A stretch of 64,000 bases of DNA from CAVQXR01 sp046330455 (GTDB lineage: Bacteria; Actinomycetota; Thermoleophilia; Gaiellales; Gaiellaceae): NCBI GenBank assembly GCA_046330455.1, contig JAXLSU010000001.1:248001-312000 (forward strand). The letters run 5' to 3'. Below, piece after piece: positions 25,567-35,354 of this stretch. The notes below the pieces were generated by a model. It searched no databases. It saw only the letters and a list, made by a program, of their open reading frames with translations, and was not told the origin of the DNA. Position numbers and translations under genes: made by a program. Position 1 is the first letter of the stretch, and each line of letters starts with the position of its first letter.

Positions 25567-27615
25567 ATGGATACCGCAGCGCGAAACCTGAGGGTCGCCG
25601 TCGACGTCGGAGGGACGTTCACGGATGTCTTCGTGTTCGACGAGGCGACCGCGACGGCCCGGGTCGAGAAGGTGCCGTCGACTCCCCACGATCCGATGGA
25701 GGCGGTCGTCGAGGGCGTGAACACGGCCGGCGTCGACCTGAACGACGTCGTGCTCTTCTCGCACGGCACGACGGTTGCCACGAACGCGCTCATCACGCGC
25801 CGGTTCCCGAAGGTGGCGCTCGTCACGACCACGGGCTTCCGTGACGTGATCGAGATCCGCCGCAGCACGAAGGACGACCTCTGGGATGCCTACAAGGACG
25901 TCGCGCCTCCCTACGTGCGCCGCCGCGACCGCTTCGAGGTGGGCGAGCGCGTGGACTTCACGGGGCGCGTGATCGAGCCGCTCGACGAGGAGGAAGCCCG
26001 CCGTGTCGCGCGGGTCCTCGCCCGACGCGGTGTCGAGGCAATCGCAGTCTGCTTCATCAACGCCTACGCCAACCCCGAGAACGAGCGGCGGATGCGGGCG
26101 ATCCTCGAGGAGGAGCTGCCCGGCGTCGCGATCACGACGTCGAGCGAGGTGCTTCCCGAGATCTTCGAGCACGAGCGGTTCTCGACCACGGTCGCGAACG
26201 CCGTGCTCTCGCCCCTCGTCGGCGGCTACGTGGAGCGGCTGAGCGAGAGGCTCACCGAGGGCGGCTACAGCGGCGACCTGCTCCTGCTGCACTCGGGCGG
26301 AGGGGTCATGACCTCGCGAAGCGCCGGAAAGTACGCGGTGCGACTCGCCGCCTCGGGGATCGCGGCCGGCGCGATCGCCGCCCGGCACGTGTCGCTCACG
26401 TGCGGGTACGAGAACGCGATCGGCCTCGACATGGGAGGCACGTCGACGGACATCTCGCTCGTCCACGCCGGGGAGCTGCGCGTCACGAAGGAGTGGTTCG
26501 TCGAATACGGCTACCCGATCTGCTTCCCGTCCATCGAGGTGCTGACGATCGGGGCCGGAGGCGGCTCGCTCGCGTGGATCGACGCCGCGGGGTCGCTGCG
26601 CAACGGGCCGCAGTCCGCCGGCGCCGATCCAGGGCCGGCCTGTTACGGGCGCGGGGGCACGCAGGCGACCAACACCGACGCGAACCTCGCCCTCGGTCGG
26701 CTCGGGACGACGCTCGTGGGGCGGATGAGCCTCGACCCCGATGCGGCCGCGGCGGCGATCGAGAGCACCGTGGCGAAGCCGCTCGGGCTCGGTCTCCACG
26801 ACGCTGCGAGCGGGATCATCCAGGTCGCGAACGCAAACATGGCCGATGCCGTCCGCCTGATCTCGATCCGCCGCGGCTACGACCCGCGGGACTTCGCGCT
26901 CGTCGTCTTCGGCGGCGCAGGGCCGCTGCACGGAGCCGCGCTCGCGCGCGAGCTCTCGATCCCGACCGTGCTCGTGCCGCCGAACCCGGGGATCACCTCC
27001 GCGCTCGGCTGTCTGCTCGTGGACGTGCGGCACGACCTCGCGGAGATGTTCCTGCGGCGTGCGTCCGACGCCGACGCCGGCGAGGTGGAAGCGGAGTTCA
27101 AGAAGCTCGAGGCCGAGGCGCGTGAACGGCTCGCGCACGAGGGCGTGCCCGAGGAGGCAGTCAGCCTGCACCGCAGGATCGCGATGCGCTACCTGGGCCA
27201 GTGGCGCTCGCTGTCCGTGCCCGTCGACCGGCCGCTCGACTCGCTCGAGGGCGCGCTGGCGCGCTTCCATAGCGAGCACGAGCGCGAGTACTCCTTCCGG
27301 CGCGACGAGGCCCCGATCGAGGTCTACCAGCTCCAGGTCACGGCGGTGGGCGTGACGCCGAAGCCCGAGTTCGCCCGCCATGCGGCGGGTGGTGCCCATC
27401 CCGAGCCGGCGTCGATCCGGCACGTGCACTTCGACGAGGTCGGAGGCCGGGTCGAGACGCCCGTCTACATCCGCGACGAGCTGCCGGCCGGGCTCCGCTT
27501 CACGGGGCCCGCGGTGATCGAGCAGCTCGACTCGACGACGCTCGTACCGCCCGACGTGACGGCCGAGGTCGACGAGTGGCTGAACATCCGCATGTACATC
27601 GGAGGAACGAGATGA
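25567..27615 (+). CDS. Hydantoinase/oxoprolinase family protein, HyuA-type subunit (first copy)
   Basis: A 682-aa ASKHA-fold ATPase subunit. The phosphate-1 motif is VAVDVGGTFTDVFVFDEA, the phosphate-2 motif GLDMGGTSTDISLVHAGE, the adenosine region IGAGGGSLAWIDAAG, with SAGADPGPACYGRGG. HyuA/HyuB pairs hydrolyse ATP to open cyclic amides (N-methylhydantoin, 5-oxoproline, caprolactam) or to carboxylate ketones. ATG 25567 is chosen because the fold starts seven codons later. It is the first gene of a run of co-directed genes to 40271, and overlaps hyuB by 4 bp. Confidence 0.93.
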   Translation: MDTAARNLRVAVDVGGTFTDVFVFDEATATARVEKVPSTPHDPMEAVVEGVNTAGVDLNDVVLFSHGTTVATNALITRRFPKVALVTTTGFRDVIEIRRSTKDDLWDAYKDVAPPYVRRRDRFEVGERVDFTGRVIEPLDEEEARRVARVLARRGVEAIAVCFINAYANPENERRMRAILEEELPGVAITTSSEVLPEIFEHERFSTTVANAVLSPLVGGYVERLSERLTEGGYSGDLLLLHSGGGVMTSRSAGKYAVRLAASGIAAGAIAARHVSLTCGYENAIGLDMGGTSTDISLVHAGELRVTKEWFVEYGYPICFPSIEVLTIGAGGGSLAWIDAAGSLRNGPQSAGADPGPACYGRGGTQATNTDANLALGRLGTTLVGRMSLDPDAAAAAIESTVAKPLGLGLHDAASGIIQVANANMADAVRLISIRRGYDPRDFALVVFGGAGPLHGAALARELSIPTVLVPPNPGITSALGCLLVDVRHDLAEMFLRRASDADAGEVEAEFKKLEAEARERLAHEGVPEEAVSLHRRIAMRYLGQWRSLSVPVDRPLDSLEGALARFHSEHEREYSFRRDEAPIEVYQLQVTAVGVTPKPEFARHAAGGAHPEPASIRHVHFDEVGGRVETPVYIRDELPAGLRFTGPAVIEQLDSTTLVPPDVTAEVDEWLNIRMYIGGTR

Positions 27616-29579
27616 GCACGACGACGAAGCGGACACTCGACCCGGTCACGTTCGAGGTCCTCAAGAACGCGTTCGTGATCGCGGTCGACCTGATGGCGGA
27701 GCAGATCCTCCGTACCTGCTACTCGTTCGTCATCTACGCCCGCGACTTCTCGTCGGCGCTGTGTGACCGCGAGGGCAACACGATCATGCAGGGGTCGCAG
27801 GACATCGCGGTCCACGTCGGCACCCTCCACTTCACGTGCAAGGCGGTGATCGACGCGTTCCGCGACGACATCAACCCGGGCGACGTGTTCGCGATCAACG
27901 ATCCGTACCTCGGTGGCACGCACTTCAACGACGTCAGGATCATCCGCCCGATCTTCCACGAGGGCGAGCTCGTCGCCTTCGCCCAGTCGAACGGTCACTG
28001 GGCCGACGTCGGCGGCTCGGTGCCGGGCTCGTTCGACATCCAGGCGAAGGAGCACTTCGGTGAGGGCCTCCGGATCACGCCGATCCGCCTCTACGACCGC
28101 GGCGTGTTTCGCGACGACATCGCGAGGATGATCGCCTCGGCGAGCCGCGCTCCCCGCGACATCGAGGGCGACATGCGCGCCCAGATCGAGGCCACGGCGG
28201 TCTGCGAGCGCGAGATCCTCCGCCTGATCGAGAAGTACGGCCGCGAGACCGTCCTGACGGCGTTCGAGGAGGTCCAGGACTACGTCGAGCGCCTGACGCG
28301 CCAGCGCGTCGCCGAGCTTCCCGACGGCACGTGGGAGACCGAGGACTACATCGACTACGACCCGGACGGTGAGGAGGGCCTCGTCCCGATCAAGGTGAAG
28401 CTGGCGATCGAGGGCGACCAGATCTACTACGACCTGACGGGCAGTCACGCAGCGGTCGGCAGCTTTCTCAACTCCGGCTTCGGCGCCTCGTTCTCGGGGC
28501 TCATCGCCGGAACGAAGACGTTCTTCCCGGACATCCCGCTCAACTCCGGCTTCTACCGCGTGATCTCGTACGACCTCGGGCCGATCGGCACGGTCGTGAA
28601 CGCAGCCTGGCCGACCGCGGTGACCGGCTACTGCAGCGGCCCTTACGAGAAGATCATGAACGCCTGCTTCGAGATGTGGTCGCAGATCATGCCCGAGCGT
28701 GCGATCGCGGGCTCGTTCAACCTCGAGTACCTGCTCGTCGGCGGGCGCGACCTGCGCTCGCCCGACAGCCCGTACTTCATGTGGTACGACTGGATGGCCG
28801 GCGGCTGGGGTGGGCGCAACGGCAAGGACGGCTCCACCGCGACCGCTCCGATCTTCGGCGTCGGCCTCGCCACCCAGCCCGTCGAGGGGCAGGAACGCCT
28901 CTGTCCGGTGCTGACGTCCCAGCACGCGATCATCACCGACTCGGGTGGGCCGGGTCGCTGGCGTGGAGGCTGCGGCCTCGAGAAGGGCGGCACGCTGACC
29001 GACGCGGGCCGCACCGTGATGTCCTACAGCTGCGATCGCGCCCGCTCGGTGACCTGGGGTGCGAACGGCGGCCTGCCCTCGATCCCGCACGGCGTCTGGC
29101 TCAATCCGGGTCAGGACGGCGAGCGCTTCGTGGGCGCGGTGTTCTCGAACGTGCCCGTCGTCGCCGGCGACACCTTCACCCGGCCCTCCGCGGGGGGCGG
29201 CGGTTTCGGCGACCCGCTCGAGCGAGACCCGGAAGCCGTGCTCGAGGACGTCATCGACGGCTACGTCTCGATCGAGCGGGCGCGCATCGACTACGGCGTC
29301 GTCGTCGAGGAGATCGACGCCGACCTCTCGGAGTACCGGCTCGACTCCGCCGCGACCGAGGCAGAGCGGGCGAGCATCCGTGCGGCTCGCCGTGGCTGGC
29401 TCGAGGAGGACGCCGAATCGGTTGCGGCGCGTTACCGCTCCGGCGAGCTCCGCATCCACGACGTGCTCCGCCGGTACGGCGTGATCGTCGACTGGGGCAC
29501 CGGCGAGCTGTTCCCGACCACGACCGCGCAGTACCGGGCGATGCTCCAGCGCCGCACGGCTGCTCACTGGGTCGACTGA
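27612..29579 (+). CDS. Hydantoinase B/oxoprolinase family protein (first copy)
   Basis: 655 aa. The family start is DPVTFEVLKNAFVIAVDLMA, followed by GDVFAINDPYLGGTHFNDVR and LTDSGGPGRWRGGCGLE-like motifs of HyuB. The protein extends past the usual HyuB core (about 520-580 aa) with a C-terminal tail holding HDVLRRYGVIVDWGTGELFP, as seen in acetophenone-carboxylase-like or acetone-carboxylase-like members. The ATG overlaps the hyuA TGA, with GGAGG 6 bases upstream. It forms a complex with the 25567 product. Confidence 0.92.
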   Translation: MSTTTKRTLDPVTFEVLKNAFVIAVDLMAEQILRTCYSFVIYARDFSSALCDREGNTIMQGSQDIAVHVGTLHFTCKAVIDAFRDDINPGDVFAINDPYLGGTHFNDVRIIRPIFHEGELVAFAQSNGHWADVGGSVPGSFDIQAKEHFGEGLRITPIRLYDRGVFRDDIARMIASASRAPRDIEGDMRAQIEATAVCEREILRLIEKYGRETVLTAFEEVQDYVERLTRQRVAELPDGTWETEDYIDYDPDGEEGLVPIKVKLAIEGDQIYYDLTGSHAAVGSFLNSGFGASFSGLIAGTKTFFPDIPLNSGFYRVISYDLGPIGTVVNAAWPTAVTGYCSGPYEKIMNACFEMWSQIMPERAIAGSFNLEYLLVGGRDLRSPDSPYFMWYDWMAGGWGGRNGKDGSTATAPIFGVGLATQPVEGQERLCPVLTSQHAIITDSGGPGRWRGGCGLEKGGTLTDAGRTVMSYSCDRARSVTWGANGGLPSIPHGVWLNPGQDGERFVGAVFSNVPVVAGDTFTRPSAGGGGFGDPLERDPEAVLEDVIDGYVSIERARIDYGVVVEEIDADLSEYRLDSAATEAERASIRAARRGWLEEDAESVAARYRSGELRIHDVLRRYGVIVDWGTGELFPTTTAQYRAMLQRRTAAHWVD

Positions 29580-29596
29580 GACGGCGGGATCGGACG

Positions 29597-30598
29597 ATGG
29601 CGTCCGGAACCGTACGTGTTGCCGCGGTACAGGCCGCGCCCGCCTTCCTCGATCGCGAAGCGACGATCGCGAAGGCGGTCGCGCTCGTCGAGGAGGCGGC
29701 CGCAGCAGGCGCGCGCCTCGTGGCCTTTCCCGAGACCTGGGTGCCCGGATATCCGGCGTGGATCTTCTCGGCGGCCGGCTGGGACGATCCGGCCGCAAAG
29801 CGTGCGTACGGCCGGCTCGTCCGGAATGCCGTCGAGGTCCCGAGCGAGGCGACCGACGCGATCTGCGCCGCGGCGCGGGCAGCGGGCGCCGTCGTCGTGC
29901 TCGGGATGACCGAGCGCGACACCGACTCCTCGGGCGGGACGCTCTTCAACTCGCTGCTCTACGTCTCCGATCGCGGCGAGATCCTCGGCGTCCATCGCAA
30001 GCTCGTGCCCACGCACGCCGAGCGGATCGTCTGGGGGCAGGGCGACGGCAGCACGCTCCACGTGTTCGACACGTCCGTTGGCAGGGTCGGAGGGCTCGCC
30101 TGCTGGGAGCACTGGATGCCGCTCGCCCGCTACGCGATGCACGCGAAGGGGGAGCAGATCCACGTCGCCGCCTGGCCGGAGGTGGGCGATCCCGAGCTGC
30201 ACCGGTTCGCGACGCGCCACTACGCGTTCGAGGGTCGGTGCTTTGCCCTCTGCGTGATCGGAGCGACGCTGACCCGGGAGCACATCCCGGTCGACTTCGA
30301 GCTACCCGAGGCGCTCGGCGCGGCCGACGACTTCGCGGCGTCGGCGGGGGGTGAGATCGCCGGGACGACGGTGTTCGCCCCGGACGGCACGGTCGTCGCG
30401 TCCGCGCCTGCCGGCGTCGAGACCATCGTCTACGCAGACCTCGAGCTCGACCGGATCGCCGAGGAGCAGCAGGCGCTCGATGTTGCCGGTCACTACAACC
30501 GGCCGGACGTCTTCGAGCTGCGCGTCGACGAGCGGCCGCGCCGTCCCGTCAACTGGCTTCGCGACGACGCCGTCTCCGTCGCCGAGGTGGAAGCGTGA
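29597..30598 (+). CDS. Nitrilase-type carbon-nitrogen hydrolase
   Basis: A 333-aa nitrilase-superfamily enzyme. The Glu-Lys-Cys triad is E46 (VAFPETWVPGYPAWIF), K135 (GVHRKLVPTHAERIVWGQGD) and C169 (GGLACWEHWMPLARYA). The CWEH context and PGYPAW match true nitrilases and cyanide-degrading enzymes more than amidases. It would convert a nitrile to acid and ammonia, but substrate range cannot be read. It sits 17 bases after hyuB and 19 bases before the second hyuA, so it is co-transcribed with both. Confidence 0.92.
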   Translation: MASGTVRVAAVQAAPAFLDREATIAKAVALVEEAAAAGARLVAFPETWVPGYPAWIFSAAGWDDPAAKRAYGRLVRNAVEVPSEATDAICAAARAAGAVVVLGMTERDTDSSGGTLFNSLLYVSDRGEILGVHRKLVPTHAERIVWGQGDGSTLHVFDTSVGRVGGLACWEHWMPLARYAMHAKGEQIHVAAWPEVGDPELHRFATRHYAFEGRCFALCVIGATLTREHIPVDFELPEALGAADDFAASAGGEIAGTTVFAPDGTVVASAPAGVETIVYADLELDRIAEEQQALDVAGHYNRPDVFELRVDERPRRPVNWLRDDAVSVAEVEA

Positions 30599-30617
30599 CC
30601 CACGGGAGAGCCCGCCG

Positions 30618-32735
30618 ATGAGCTACCGGATCTCCGTCGACACCGGCGGCACGTTCACGGACGTCGTGGTCGCCGATCCCGACGGGCACCTGCGGATCGC
30701 AAAGGCGCTCACGAGCCGCGAACGGGCCTACGCGTCGATTCGCGACGGGCTCGAGCAGCTCCTGCCCGAGCTCGAGCTCACGCTCGGGGAGCTCCTCGAG
30801 CGCACCGAGGTGCTCACGTACGGCACGACGCGCTCCACGAACGCGATCGTCGAGGGCACGACGGCCCGGACTGCCTACTTCACCACCGAGGGCTTCCCCG
30901 ACGTGCTCCTCCTGCGCGAGGGGGGAAAGCACGACCCGTTCCGTCAGCTCGACTACCCGCCTCCGTACATCCCCCGCTTCCTCACCTTCGAGATCCGCGA
31001 GCGCATGGACTCCGAGGGTGAGGCGTTCCTCCCCCTCGACGAGGCGAGCGTCGTGGCTGCGATCGAGCGTGCCCGGGCGCTCGGCGTCGAGGCGATCGCG
31101 GTCTGCCTGCTCTGGTCGATCGTCAACCCCGCCCACGAGCTGCGGGTCGGGGAGCTGATCGAGGAACGGTGCCCGGATCTCCCCTACACGCTCTCGCACC
31201 GGCTCAGCCCGATCATCCGGGAGTACCGGCGGGCCTCGTCGGCCGCGATCGACGCGTCGCTGAAGCCGCTGATGCAGGACTACCTGGCGAGCATGGAGCG
31301 CGACCTGCGCGAGGCCGGCTTCGCCGGCCATCTGTTCGTCTCGACGTCGTTCGGGGGCGCCTGGCGGCCCGACCAGATGATCGAGCGCCCGATCTACTCC
31401 GTGGGCTCCGGCCCGTCGATGGCCCCGGTCGCGGCGGTGACCTACGCTCGTGAAGAGCAGCCGGGCGAGGAGGAGTTGCTCGTCTGTGACACGGGCGGGA
31501 CTACGTTCGACGTCGGTCTCGTCTCCGGCGGAAAGATCGCGACGACCGCGGAGACATGGCTCGGCGGCCGGTGGATCGGCCACATCACCGGGATCCGCGC
31601 CGTCGACGTGAAGTCGATCGGCGCGGGCGGCGGCTCGATCGTCTGGATCGATCCGGGCGGGCTGCTGCACGTCGGCCCCCGAAGCGCCGGCGCCGAGCCG
31701 GGCCCCGCCTGCTACGGGCGGGGCGGAACCGAGCCGACCGTGACCGACGCAGCCGTCACTCTGGGATGGATCGATCCCGAGCTCTTCCTGGGCGGCCGTC
31801 TGCGCCTCGGCGCCGACGCGGCCAGGGCGGCGATCGCGACCGTCGCTGCGCCGCTCGGAATGGGAATGGAGGAGGCGGCGTACGCCGCGATCACGATCGC
31901 GACCGAGAACATCGTCGGGGCGATTCGCGAGCTGACCATCGCTCAGGGGATCGATCCTCGCGAGGTGACGATGATCGCGGGCGGCGGAGCCTCGGGGCTC
32001 AACATCGTCCCGATCGCGCGCGAGCTCGGTTGCCGGCGCGTGCTGCTTCCGTCCACGGCCGGAGCGCTTTCGGCCTGCGGCGCCCTGTACTCGGACGTCG
32101 TCTCCGAGATCTCGCGAAGCCGGTACGCCGAGACCCGCTCGCTCGACCTCGATGCGGTCAACGCGACGCTCGCCGAGATCGAGGCCGCCGCCGACGGCTT
32201 GCTCGGGAGCCTGGCCGACCTGGCGCCGCGCGCGCTGACGAAGGAGTTCAGCGTCGAGGCCCGCTACCGGGCCCAGGTGTGGGAGCTCGACGTTCCGATC
32301 CCGTCCCGCCTGGGCAGCCCGGAGGACGTCCGTGCGCTCGAGGAGGCCTTCCACGAGGTGCACGAGCGGGTGTTCGCGGTGCGTGAGCCGGGCCAGTACC
32401 TCGAATGCCTGCTCTGGAAGGCCCGCGCGACGGCGGTCCTCGCGAAGCCGGACGTCCGCTCACGTGCGCTCCCGGCGGGCTCGGTGGTCGCGCCGGACGA
32501 CGACGCGCCCGCCTACTTCCCGCAGACGGGGCTCGCGCGCGTGCCGCGCTACGACGGGGAGACGCTCCCTGCGGGAGCGCGCATCGACGGGCCCGCGATC
32601 ATCCGCGAGCCGACGACGACGGTCGTCGTGTATCCGGGCTCGGCCGCCGAGGTGACGCCGCTCGGGAACTACCGGCTCGAGCTGACCGGTGCTGCCGTTT
32701 CTGAACCGCTCGTCGAGGAAGGTGTGACGCCATGA
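30618..32735 (+). CDS. Hydantoinase/oxoprolinase family protein, HyuA-type subunit (second copy)
   Basis: 705 aa with the same ASKHA motifs as the first copy but clearly divergent: ISVDTGGTFTDVVVADPDG, LLVCDTGGTTFDVGLVSGG and IGAGGGSIVWIDPGGLL with SAGAEPGPACYGRGG. That two non-identical HyuAB pairs sit in one operon suggests two successive ring-opening or carboxylation steps, or different substrates. The stop overlaps the second hyuB as ATGA. Confidence 0.93.
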   Translation: MSYRISVDTGGTFTDVVVADPDGHLRIAKALTSRERAYASIRDGLEQLLPELELTLGELLERTEVLTYGTTRSTNAIVEGTTARTAYFTTEGFPDVLLLREGGKHDPFRQLDYPPPYIPRFLTFEIRERMDSEGEAFLPLDEASVVAAIERARALGVEAIAVCLLWSIVNPAHELRVGELIEERCPDLPYTLSHRLSPIIREYRRASSAAIDASLKPLMQDYLASMERDLREAGFAGHLFVSTSFGGAWRPDQMIERPIYSVGSGPSMAPVAAVTYAREEQPGEEELLVCDTGGTTFDVGLVSGGKIATTAETWLGGRWIGHITGIRAVDVKSIGAGGGSIVWIDPGGLLHVGPRSAGAEPGPACYGRGGTEPTVTDAAVTLGWIDPELFLGGRLRLGADAARAAIATVAAPLGMGMEEAAYAAITIATENIVGAIRELTIAQGIDPREVTMIAGGGASGLNIVPIARELGCRRVLLPSTAGALSACGALYSDVVSEISRSRYAETRSLDLDAVNATLAEIEAAADGLLGSLADLAPRALTKEFSVEARYRAQVWELDVPIPSRLGSPEDVRALEEAFHEVHERVFAVREPGQYLECLLWKARATAVLAKPDVRSRALPAGSVVAPDDDAPAYFPQTGLARVPRYDGETLPAGARIDGPAIIREPTTTVVVYPGSAAEVTPLGNYRLELTGAAVSEPLVEEGVTP

Positions 32736-34495
32736 GCGAGCCGTTCGACCCCGTCCTGCTCGCGGTGATCGCGAACCGGCTCGACTCGATCGTCCGGGAG
32801 ATGGAGAACACGCTGCTGCGAAGCGGTCGCTCGGCGGTTCTCAACATGGCGCGCGACTTCTCGTGCGCGCTGATCACCGCCGACAACCGGTTGCTCGCAT
32901 CCGCCGAGGGCCTCCCTGTCCACGTGATCGGCATGGAGTTCCTCGCGCAGGCCGTCACCGATCTCCACGACGACCTCGCCGAGGGCGATGCGTTCCTCCA
33001 CAACGACCCGTACCTCGGCAACACCCATCCGGCCGACCACGTGATCCTCGTGCCCGTGTTCTGGCAGGGGCGACACGTGTTCACGGCGGCCGCAAAGGCC
33101 CACCAGGCCGACTGCGGGAACGCGCAGCCGACCACGTACATGCCGTATGCGCGAGACGTCTACGAGGAGGGAAGCCTCATCTTCCCGGCCGTTCGCATCC
33201 AGCGGGACTACGAGGACAACCAGGATCTGATCAGGATGTGCCGCCGGCGGATCCGGGTGCCCGACCAGTGGTATGGCGACTACCTGGCGATGGTCGGCGC
33301 GGCGAGGATCGGAGAGGCGCGCCTCAAGGACATGTGCGCGAAGTACGGGAACGAGGTGCTCGAGCGATTCGTGGAAGAGTGGTTCGACTACTCCGAGCGG
33401 CGTATCGCGCACGTGATCTCGCAGATGCCGAAGGGAACGGTCGTCGGCGAGGGCCGCCATGATCCGTTCGGGCCGGCGCCGGACGGGATCCCGATCCGCG
33501 TCTCGGTCACGGTCGACCCCGACGCCGGCATGATCGAGCTCGACCTCACCGACAACGTCGATTGCCTCCCGGCCGGCGTCAACGAGTCGCGTACGTGCGC
33601 CATGAACAACTGCATGACCGGCCTCTTCAACTCGATCGATCCGGACATCCCGCACAACGCCGGCACGTTCCGCCGGGTCAAGGTCAAGCTGCGCGAGAAC
33701 TGCGTCGTCGGCATTCCGACGTTCCCGCACTCCTGCTCGGTGGCGACGACGAACGTCGGTGAGCGACTCGTGGTCACGACGCAGCGGGCGATCGCCGACG
33801 CGTGGGAGGGCTACGGGCTGGCCGAGGGCGCCTGCGGGATCGGGCCCGGGTTCGCGGTCGTGTCGGGCACCGACTTCCGCAAGGCCGACGGGCCCTACGT
33901 GAATCAGAAGTTCCTCGGCTCGCAGGGGGGCCCGGCAGGCCCCGAGCACGACGGCTGGATCACCTACGGCAACTCGGTGACGAACGGGCTGATGTTCAGG
34001 GACAGCGTCGAGATCGACGAGCTGAAGTACCCGATCCGCGTCAGCGAGCTTCGCGTCCGTCCCGACTCGGAGGGGGCCGGGCGCACCCGGGGAGCTCCCG
34101 GGACCCGCGTGACCTACGGGCCGAAGCGCGATCCGATGACCGCGGCCTACGTCACCGACGGGAACGTGCATCCGCCCCGAGGTGCGCGCGGTGGAGGCAA
34201 TGCGGCCCCTTCGATCGCCTTCCGGGTACGGGTCGACGGCGAGGAGGAGCCGCTGCGCCCGATCTCGCAGGAGCTGATCGAGCCGGGTGAGCTGCTCGGT
34301 CACCTGCTGAGCGGGGGCGGAGGATATGGGAGCCCGCTCGAGCGCGATCCGGAGCGGGTACGCGCCGACGTGCTCGCCGGCTTCGTCACGGTCGGGCGGG
34401 CGCGCGACGTGTACGGCGTCGCCCTCACCGGCAGCGCCGAGGACGGCTCGCTCCGGATCGATCCCGGCGAGACCGCACGCCTGAGGGCTCGATGA
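32732..34495 (+). CDS. Hydantoinase B/oxoprolinase family protein (second copy)
   Basis: 587 aa, standard HyuB length. It begins DPVLLAVIANRLDSIVREME, with GDAFLHNDPYLGNTHPADHV, and ends with LLGHLLSGGGGYGSPLERDP. It lacks the long tail of the first copy. The ATG overlaps the hyuA2 stop, and its own stop overlaps the SDR start (ATGA), so hyuA2-hyuB2-SDR are coupled. Confidence 0.93.
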   Translation: MSEPFDPVLLAVIANRLDSIVREMENTLLRSGRSAVLNMARDFSCALITADNRLLASAEGLPVHVIGMEFLAQAVTDLHDDLAEGDAFLHNDPYLGNTHPADHVILVPVFWQGRHVFTAAAKAHQADCGNAQPTTYMPYARDVYEEGSLIFPAVRIQRDYEDNQDLIRMCRRRIRVPDQWYGDYLAMVGAARIGEARLKDMCAKYGNEVLERFVEEWFDYSERRIAHVISQMPKGTVVGEGRHDPFGPAPDGIPIRVSVTVDPDAGMIELDLTDNVDCLPAGVNESRTCAMNNCMTGLFNSIDPDIPHNAGTFRRVKVKLRENCVVGIPTFPHSCSVATTNVGERLVVTTQRAIADAWEGYGLAEGACGIGPGFAVVSGTDFRKADGPYVNQKFLGSQGGPAGPEHDGWITYGNSVTNGLMFRDSVEIDELKYPIRVSELRVRPDSEGAGRTRGAPGTRVTYGPKRDPMTAAYVTDGNVHPPRGARGGGNAAPSIAFRVRVDGEEEPLRPISQELIEPGELLGHLLSGGGGYGSPLERDPERVRADVLAGFVTVGRARDVYGVALTGSAEDGSLRIDPGETARLRAR

Positions 34496-35253
34496 GCCGC
34501 TTCCCCACCTCTCGCCTCGACGACCGTACCGCGATCGTGACGGGCGCGAGCTCCGGGATCGGCTTCGCGGCCGCGGAGGCGATGGCCGAGGCGGGCGCCA
34601 GGCTCGTGCTCGTCGGTCGCGACAGGGAGCGTCTCGGAGCCTGCGAGGAGGCCGTGCGCGGCGCGGGCGCGCAGGCGGCCGTCTGCCCGGTCGATCTCAC
34701 CGACGAGGCCGCGCCCGGCCGCATCGTCGCCGCCGCGCTCGACGCGTTCGGCTCGATCGACGTCCTCGTCCACGCCGCCGGGCTGTGGGAGCCTCGGCCG
34801 TTCCTCGAGGCGCCGCTCGAGACGCTGGATCGTCAGTGGGCCGTGAACGTGCGGGCGCCCTACGCGCTCTCGCACGCCGCGGTCCCGCACATGCGGGAGG
34901 GCGGGTCGATCATCACGATCTCGTCGATCGCGGGCCACATCGGCTTTCCCAACTCCGTTGCCTACTGCGCGACGAAGGGAGCGGTCGAGCAGTTCACGAA
35001 GGCGCTCGCGATGGAGCTCTCGCCGCGCGGGATCCGGGTCAACTGCGTGGCTCCGGGAAACATCCGGACCGCCATGAACGCTGCCATCCTCGCCGTGCCC
35101 GAGTACGAACGGGGCATGATCGACGATACGCCCCTGCGACGGATCGGCGAGGTAGAGGAGATCGCGCCGTCGATCGTCTTCCTCGCCTCGGACGCCGCAG
35201 CGTTCGTCCAGGGGGCGACGTTCCTCGTCGACGGCGGCTGGACGGCCCGCTGA
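34492..35253 (+). CDS. SDR-family oxidoreductase within the hydantoinase operon
   Basis: A 253-aa classical SDR with cofactor motif TGASSGIG, VHAAG in place of NNAG, catalytic SSIAGHIGFPNSVAYCATKG (Ser, Tyr, Lys), and C-terminal GATFLVDGGWTAR. Tight coupling to hyuB2 suggests it oxidises or reduces an intermediate made by the HyuAB enzymes. Substrate unknown. Confidence 0.9.
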   Translation: MSRFPTSRLDDRTAIVTGASSGIGFAAAEAMAEAGARLVLVGRDRERLGACEEAVRGAGAQAAVCPVDLTDEAAPGRIVAAALDAFGSIDVLVHAAGLWEPRPFLEAPLETLDRQWAVNVRAPYALSHAAVPHMREGGSIITISSIAGHIGFPNSVAYCATKGAVEQFTKALAMELSPRGIRVNCVAPGNIRTAMNAAILAVPEYERGMIDDTPLRRIGEVEEIAPSIVFLASDAAAFVQGATFLVDGGWTAR

Positions 35254-35354
35254 GAGGGAGGCGCTGCAACGAGTTGCCAACCAGACCTTGATTTCGAACG
35301 TCTCAGCTTTGAAACTACCGCCGCACGCGCGGTTCGGGGAAAGAGAGGAAAGGA

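Noticed and set aside
27465..29798. 777-codon open frame on the minus strand
   Set aside because: Shadow of the first hyuB; no family motifs, and hyuB on the plus strand is unmistakable.
35248..35330. CTGAGA and GACCTTGAT reminiscent of a TPP riboswitch before the substrate-binding protein gene
   Set aside because: CTGAGA comes from the end of the SDR gene, the ACC and AATACC elements are absent, and the spacing does not fold into the known structure.
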